DNA of 15,458 nt. Origin: Hyphomicrobiaceae bacterium (GTDB lineage: Bacteria > Pseudomonadota > Alphaproteobacteria > Rhizobiales > Hyphomicrobiaceae). Of this stretch, positions 14,331-15,458 are shown one piece after another. The notes under the pieces are model-generated. The model saw only the letters and a list, made by a program, of their open reading frames with translations, did no database searches and was not told where the DNA came from. Location of the stretch: the NCBI GenBank assembly GCA_020442225.1, contig JAGRKR010000102.1, forward strand, positions 1-15,458, given 5' to 3'. A program made the position numbers and the translations under genes. Within the stretch, counting starts at the first letter, position 1. Each line of letters starts with the position of its first letter.

Positions 14331-14765
14331 CTACGCCTTGCGGACGCGTGGCCCCATATAGTCGAAGATGTTCTGAATGAAGGTGCGCTCGGCGATGACT
14401 TCCCGTACCTCCTCCGACAATTCGGAAACCGACTGAGTTCCAGCAAGCTTTTCCCGAGCTACAGCTCGGGAAAATCTTGCCCAACCCTCTGCTGTCAGGC
14501 TGGGCATCGGTCCGTCAAATTCCCTTAGTGCGCGCAGAAACTCTGCATCTTCTTGCTCCTGAGACAGCCCATTGTCGATTTCGATGCCCAGACGGTCGAG
14601 GGCCTCTATCGTGTCTGAGACGTCATCTGCCGTGATCTCCTTCCGAGCCTCCAGGCCGGCTCCGATAATCGACTCCAACTCGGCAAGAGTGATTGTTCCG
14701 CCGACGCGAGCCAGGTCCAGAACAGAGGCCACGTATTCGTCTGCTGGGTCGAACAGCACCGCCAT
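14331..14765 (-). CDS. Small protein with a sigma-70 region 1.1-like N-terminal half
   Basis: This 144-residue soluble acidic protein has a good ribosome-binding site (AAGGGAG, about seven bases before the ATG), which supports a real gene in an otherwise empty area. Residues 14-66 (LDLARVGGTITLAELESII ... ADDVSDTIEALDRLGIEI) resemble region 1.1 of primary sigma factors: a helix, a G-x-[IL]-T turn, a second helix, then a helix ending in [DR]-x-[LM]-G-I-x-[IV]. None of sigma regions 1.2 to 4 is present. Residues 67-144 are helical-looking and unrecognised (SEEVREVIAERTFIQNIFDYMG). The match is by eye and a chance similarity is possible. The coding sequence contains a long palindrome (14443-14480). 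Confidence 0.75.
   Translation of the reverse strand: MAVLFDPADEYVASVLDLARVGGTITLAELESIIGAGLEARKEITADDVSDTIEALDRLGIEIDNGLSQEQEDAEFLRALREFDGPMPSLTAEGWARFSRAVAREKLAGTQSVSELSEEVREVIAERTFIQNIFDYMGPRVRKA
14443..14480. repeat. Near-perfect 38-bp palindrome inside a coding sequence
   Basis: TTTTCCCGAGCT (14449-14460) and AGCTCGGGAAAA (14463-14474) are perfect 12-bp arms around a two-base centre. After one mismatched pair (14448/14475) the symmetry continues with GCAAG (14443-14447) and CTTGC (14476-14480). That gives 17 of 18 symmetric pairs. The reading frame of the 14331-14765 gene passes through it without interruption, encoding residues 96-108. Confidence 0.9.
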
Positions 14766-14781
14766 GCATTTCTCCCTTGGT

Positions 14782-14801
14782 GATCGTGCAATTCGATCTT
14801 A
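14782..14801 (-). promoter_or_regulatory. Candidate promoter with overlapping operator for the sigma-1.1-like gene
   Basis: On the minus strand TGG then TAAGAT (14796-14801) resembles an extended -10 box. It overlaps a perfect inverted repeat GATCG (14782-14786) / CGATC (14794-14798) with a seven-base spacer. The -35 region is poor. The palindrome ends 16 bases before the ATG, just upstream of the ribosome-binding site. Confidence 0.3.
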
Positions 14802-15028
14802 CCAGACGGGCCATGTGACATGTTGGTGCGGTCGTGCACGCCGATGCACAACCCGGTGCTTAGTGGACGCGACAAATTCAAGAGAATCAGCGGTGGACGG
14901 TGAGGAGCCAAGGAGAGAGGCCTCAAAACTCTGGAGCCGGTCTTCAATCAGCGCAAGCTCATGGCCGACCACTCAGTCATCCAGGTCGACCATGAAAGCG
15001 GACTCTGGCAGGGCCTGAGGGGCGCGCA
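14802..15028. other. Upstream region without a supportable gene
   Basis: This stretch lies between the start of the sigma-1.1-like gene and the open frame at the right edge. It contains CATGTGACATG (14812-14822), a short palindrome that could belong to the control region of the leftward gene. No coding frame here has recognisable content. Confidence 0.4.
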
Positions 15029-15458
15029 TCACACCTTGGCGTTTCCGGCGGGTCGAAGCGCCCTTGAAAGGGCCGCGCGGCAGGTGGGGCCATGGCAGCA
15101 AACGGCGACCCGGGTGAGCGTTGGGGATAGTCTGACCCGGATTGCCGCACCCCATGCAGACGTCGCGCTGCTGGAGCCTGTTACGGTCACCCGTGTGATA
15201 AGCCGCGTCAATGGTGTGGAGAGAGTTCCCCGCGACTCACGCTGCCACCTGCAAGGCGTGATCGGCTGAGTGGCGAGAGAGCAACGCTCGCACGTCGGGT
15301 GGCTCCGAGGGCGCAGGCGATCGAGGCCTGCTCTCAGTGCAGCGACACGTTGCTCCAACTCGCGCTTGCGACGCGCTTGGGAATGCTCGCGGCGCAGCGC
15401 CAGCAGCGGTGCGCAGGCCGCGGCGCTGCCCCCGCGGGTGATGCGGCGGCAGTCGTCC
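15029..15458 (-). pseudogene. Possible C-terminal gene fragment entering from the right edge
   Basis: A minus-strand frame is open from the right edge to a stop at 15029-15031, about 142 codons. The part nearest the edge (roughly 15300-15400) encodes a charged heptad-like stretch, RRKRELEQRVAALRAGLDRL, that looks like a coiled coil. The rest turns into Ser/Thr/Arg/Cys-rich sequence without protein-like character, which suggests a frameshift or decay near 15300. I do not recognise a family. It could also be entirely non-coding. Confidence 0.2.

Noticed and set aside
14130..14528. 132-codon plus-strand open frame
   Set aside because: Its second half is antisense to the sigma-1.1-like gene and the first half has no recognisable content.

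Overview
This GC-rich window, with strong codon bias that opens long antisense reading frames, looks like an accessory catabolic region of a proteobacterium. The mix of a CO-dehydrogenase/xanthine-oxidase-type molybdenum hydroxylase, a TAXI-TRAP importer and a Pht5-like protein is common in Hyphomicrobiales (Bradyrhizobium/Rhodopseudomonas-like Alphaproteobacteria). The taxonomic placement is inference only.

Left block (1-6834, minus strand): one probable six-gene operon. In transcription order it holds a membrane fatty-acid-desaturase-type di-iron protein, a Rieske [2Fe-2S] ferredoxin, a fumarate-reductase/ketosteroid-dehydrogenase-type flavoprotein, and the three subunits of a molybdenum hydroxylase (FAD subunit, double [2Fe-2S] subunit, molybdopterin subunit). 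The last gene runs off the left edge just before its stop. The genes are 4-71 bp apart or overlap.

Middle block (6835-11120): a 146-bp divergent control region carries several inverted repeats. It leads rightward into a LysR-type regulator, then a TAXI periplasmic binding protein and a fused TRAP permease. A strong intergenic stem-loop lies between the two transporter genes.

Right-centre block (11182-13205, minus strand): a second probable operon encoding a CoxG-like SRPBCC protein, a 100-residue protein I do not recognise, and a cytosolic protein of the 4,5-dihydroxyphthalate decarboxylase (Pht5)/NMT1-like fold. It converges on the TRAP permease gene.

Right end (13206-15458): mostly non-coding. 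It holds one convincing small gene (14331-14765, minus) whose N-terminal half resembles sigma-70 region 1.1 and whose coding sequence contains a near-perfect 38-bp palindrome. A possible gene fragment runs off the right edge.

Working model (inference): an organic acid is imported by the TAXI-TRAP system under LysR control. It is oxidised by the di-iron/Rieske pair, the flavoprotein and the molybdenum hydroxylase, and possibly decarboxylated by the Pht5-like protein, with CoxG helping to assemble or anchor the molybdenum enzyme. The substrate cannot be read from the sequence.
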